NCBI GenBank assembly: GCA_020055645.1
Contig: CM034549.1
Location: forward strand, 21,039,930-21,103,929
Source of the DNA: Tomocerus qinae
Taxonomy: Eukaryota > Arthropoda > Collembola > Entomobryomorpha > Tomoceridae
Length of the DNA stretch: 64,000 nt
Direction of reading: 5' to 3'
A program made the position numbers and the translations under genes. The notes below the pieces were generated by a model. That model worked only from the letters and a program-made list of their open reading frames with translations, was not told where the DNA came from and did not search any database. This document shows positions 61,452 to 64,000 of this stretch, piece by piece; position 1 is the stretch's first letter, and each line of letters begins with the position of its first letter.

Positions 61452-64000
61452 GTAAGTTTTTGAATGATTTTGTCCTTTATTATTGTTCATGTTTGAGGCA
61501 AGGAAAAAACTAGTCCCTAATAGTTATACCATATAGACTTGCATACTTTAAGGCATTTCGCTATTTTACAGTATTGCTGTAACCGATTGTTACATGGAAT
61601 GTTCTAGGAGTCTTTGATTTGACTTAACTTACTGTTATTGCCATCTGAGAATGTCTATCTACCTATCTACGCAATGAAGAGAAAGGAAAAAATCGTTGTA
61701 CTTGAATAACTATCAAAGTCCAATTTGTTATTTACTGTATACCAGTGAAATATTAGCTACTCTAAATCATAGTATAGAGATATAACAATACGACAAGTTC
61801 CAGAGTGTATGCTCTCTCTCTGCGTGCAATTTCTGTATTATTTTCCGCTCCACAAACGCAGCAATTTGGTAAGCAATTTCTACGGCTGTAATTTGAAAAT
61901 GGGGAAGGTAGACTGGTTATTTGCACAAAGTCGAAACGAATTGATTGAATAGTATGACTTTTGTGTGTACACGCATTGCAAGGTTTAAAATTCTCTTTTC
62001 CTCTTCGTTTCTTGTCTTCTACCTACATTAATAATAGAGATTTGACATTTCCTAGAGCTACTATTAAACGTTATTATCCGAACAAACATTCCTTGTGCAT
62101 TTCTTTCTCATTAGGAATTCTGCTGATGAAGCGATGACATTAAATATTCACTTGCCAGACTCCTCACTCCTCCGTTTCAGAAACAAAAGATAAATTTGTT
62201 TACTTTACATATATCAGATTTTCGTTTACTCAAGAACACTATACTCTACATGCGTGAGTAGTTTGGACATCATCACTATATACATTATGTGAGTCATGCA
62301 TGAAACAACAAAAAGCCAATAGTACACAGCAGTCAGTCTTCGCAGAGCTAACGAATGTGATTTATTAGTCCAAACTCAATTCTACCGTATAAATTGGATC
62401 TAATACAAAGGCATATAACAATATCCTACGTTTTCACAGACTAGTTTCAAGAATAATGGGCCTATAAGTGTCTTTTGTGGTATAACAGTTGGTTACACAA
62501 TAAAACAATACCTAGTTAAAACTTATTAGCTGTCTTCAACAATGTAAATTGACATAGCGAGAAAGAAGAGGCTTATCAAAAGGGAAACAAAAGCTTTGAC
62601 AAATTCCTTTCCTATGTAGTATGCTAACAGCAAGGAATGCAGTTCTTATGAATCTCTCATTTTAATCCCCATATACCTCATACACGAATGCCTGATAAAA
62701 TCCTTTTTAGATAGTTCTGATGATACCAACTCCGCTAAGTCATTCGTCACAATGCATAATCCCATAAAAGTTCATTGTGGTTTAATTTTAGTCAGTGGCT
62801 ATCTCGACTTCTCCAATACAACGAGGATACTCAATCTTCTCATACCTCAAGCACCCTTCTTAAATCAAGAATTCTCCTTTACATTCTGCAACTTGGGACT
62901 GACGAGCTGGACTACACTTATTGGGTATGTATACAAAGTAGCACAGCAACTATACGCACTGTACTACCATTCTCACTCTTAATGCAATATTTTACATGCT
63001 GTATTACACTATAGAGTTCCAGATTCTAGACTTTACATGCATACTCTGCCATTTTACAACACAATGAAATCCGTAGGGGCTTAATCAGATTATTGCATGT
63101 TATCTTTAAATAGTGGGCTTTATACTATGTTATTATTCTACGCATTATGACATTGCATATTGTGCGTAGTTCTATATACAAGTGTCAAGCCATATATATA
63201 GAGCTACTAAAGTGTTTTGAAGAGTTGTGGACTTACTTTCAATTTTCAAGCCTGTCTGTACCTGAAATATCTTCTTGACTAACAATTACTCATAACATTT
63301 ACTTCCATGTAATATATCAACTAACTATGCTATGCATTTAGGCTGTATGTAGTCCAAATACTATGCAAAAGGGGCAGTGGCACAAAAATACTCCTGAAAT
63401 GTATTGAGGAATTAAACACGCATTTTAATATTCTCTTCCACTATAACTAACATCATTATGTCTTTTATGATAATGTCAAGTCGGTTACTGTCATCCCATT
63501 GAAAGAGAAAGGAAAATATATCTTTTATGTAGATAATATCAAAACGCTTACTGTCAGCTCATTAAAAGAGAAGGGAAAGGAGCTCAACATCCTAACCTTC
63601 TGTGTATCGCACTTTATTACATCCTAATGCAAAATATTGACGTTTTAATATTCTCAGCAGGTATGAAGTGACTACGAGGGAATAGATTTTCATTATTTAC
63701 ACAGCTTTCCTACAATAATCTCATACTCAGACCTCGCACGTTTTTGGAAAAATTATACAACTCATCAGCGTACATCTTCTTTTTGAACACCGTAATTTGA
63801 TTTACGATGCGTAAAAGCCAAATTGTTGTTCTCAATGAGATTAATTTTGAAATTTTTCTTGATAGACTTGAAGAATTAAAAATGTTATAGTTATGAAGTT
63901 ACCTTATCATTTACTATACGATTGTATATATACATGAAAGATGAAAAAGCTAAACAAAACTACAAAGGGACTACTGTAAAGTATAGTCTAAGCAAAGTTA
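61452..64000. other. presumed intronic or intergenic sequence at the right edge
   Basis: If the candidate gene at 60.4 kb is real, this is mostly its intron. A 25-base segment at 61241-61265 recurs with two mismatches at 63077-63101. Overlapping open frames at 62,752-63,014 include the possible exon ending DELDYTYW. No RNA gene or transposon is recognised. Confidence 0.4.
63458..63580. repeat. tandem duplication, two units of about 60 bp
   Basis: Unit 1 starts atgtcttttatg and unit 2 (from 63518) atatcttttatg. Both continue with gataatRtcaaRWcg, ttactgtca, cattRaaagagaaRggaaa. They differ by several substitutions and a small indel, so the duplication is not recent. Confidence 0.75.

Noticed and set aside
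1-64000. tRNA, rRNA or known microRNA genes
   Set aside because: I looked for tRNA box motifs and familiar conserved microRNA sequences by eye and found none convincing; a covariance-model scan would be needed to exclude them.

Overview
The window looks like a nuclear contig from an arthropod, probably an insect or crustacean. It is AT-rich and gene-poor. Genes have spliceosomal introns, mostly GT-AG and mostly 60-750 bp. The gene set fits an arthropod: two hairy/deadpan-type bHLH-Orange-WRPW repressors, a painless/pyrexia-type TRPA channel, an insect-like MINPP1, the mitochondrial cysteine desulfurase NFS1 and mitoribosomal protein mS38. Species cannot be resolved from the sequence alone. 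All exon models were built by eye from splice sites, reading phase and family similarity; no transcript or database evidence was available.

Layout. Bases 1-15,800 hold no gene I can support, but include a 22-bp satellite array (3926-4706). A hairy-like gene lies on the minus strand (15,873-17,499). About 26 kb of non-coding DNA follows, carrying a Mutator-like foldback element with 267-bp inverted arms and a 9-bp target duplication (24,059-24,792). A deadpan-like gene lies on the plus strand (43,466-44,976). The two HES-family genes are divergent, and each has Su(H)-type sites 0.65-0.8 kb upstream of its start codon, as expected for Notch targets. From 46 kb on the window is compact: MINPP1 (+), NFS1 (-), mS38 (+), the TRPA channel (-) and the 5' exons of an unidentified plus-strand gene that probably runs off the right edge.

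The most unusual observation concerns NFS1 and mS38. These are head-to-head neighbours, 673 bp apart between start codons, and both encode mitochondrial matrix proteins. Their first 33 residues, the presumed mitochondrial presequence, are almost the same: 30 of 33 identical, with 14 of 17 nucleotide differences synonymous. The two proteins are otherwise unrelated. The first exons therefore look like an inverted duplication that has stayed under strong protein-level constraint, which is unexpected because presequences normally drift fast.
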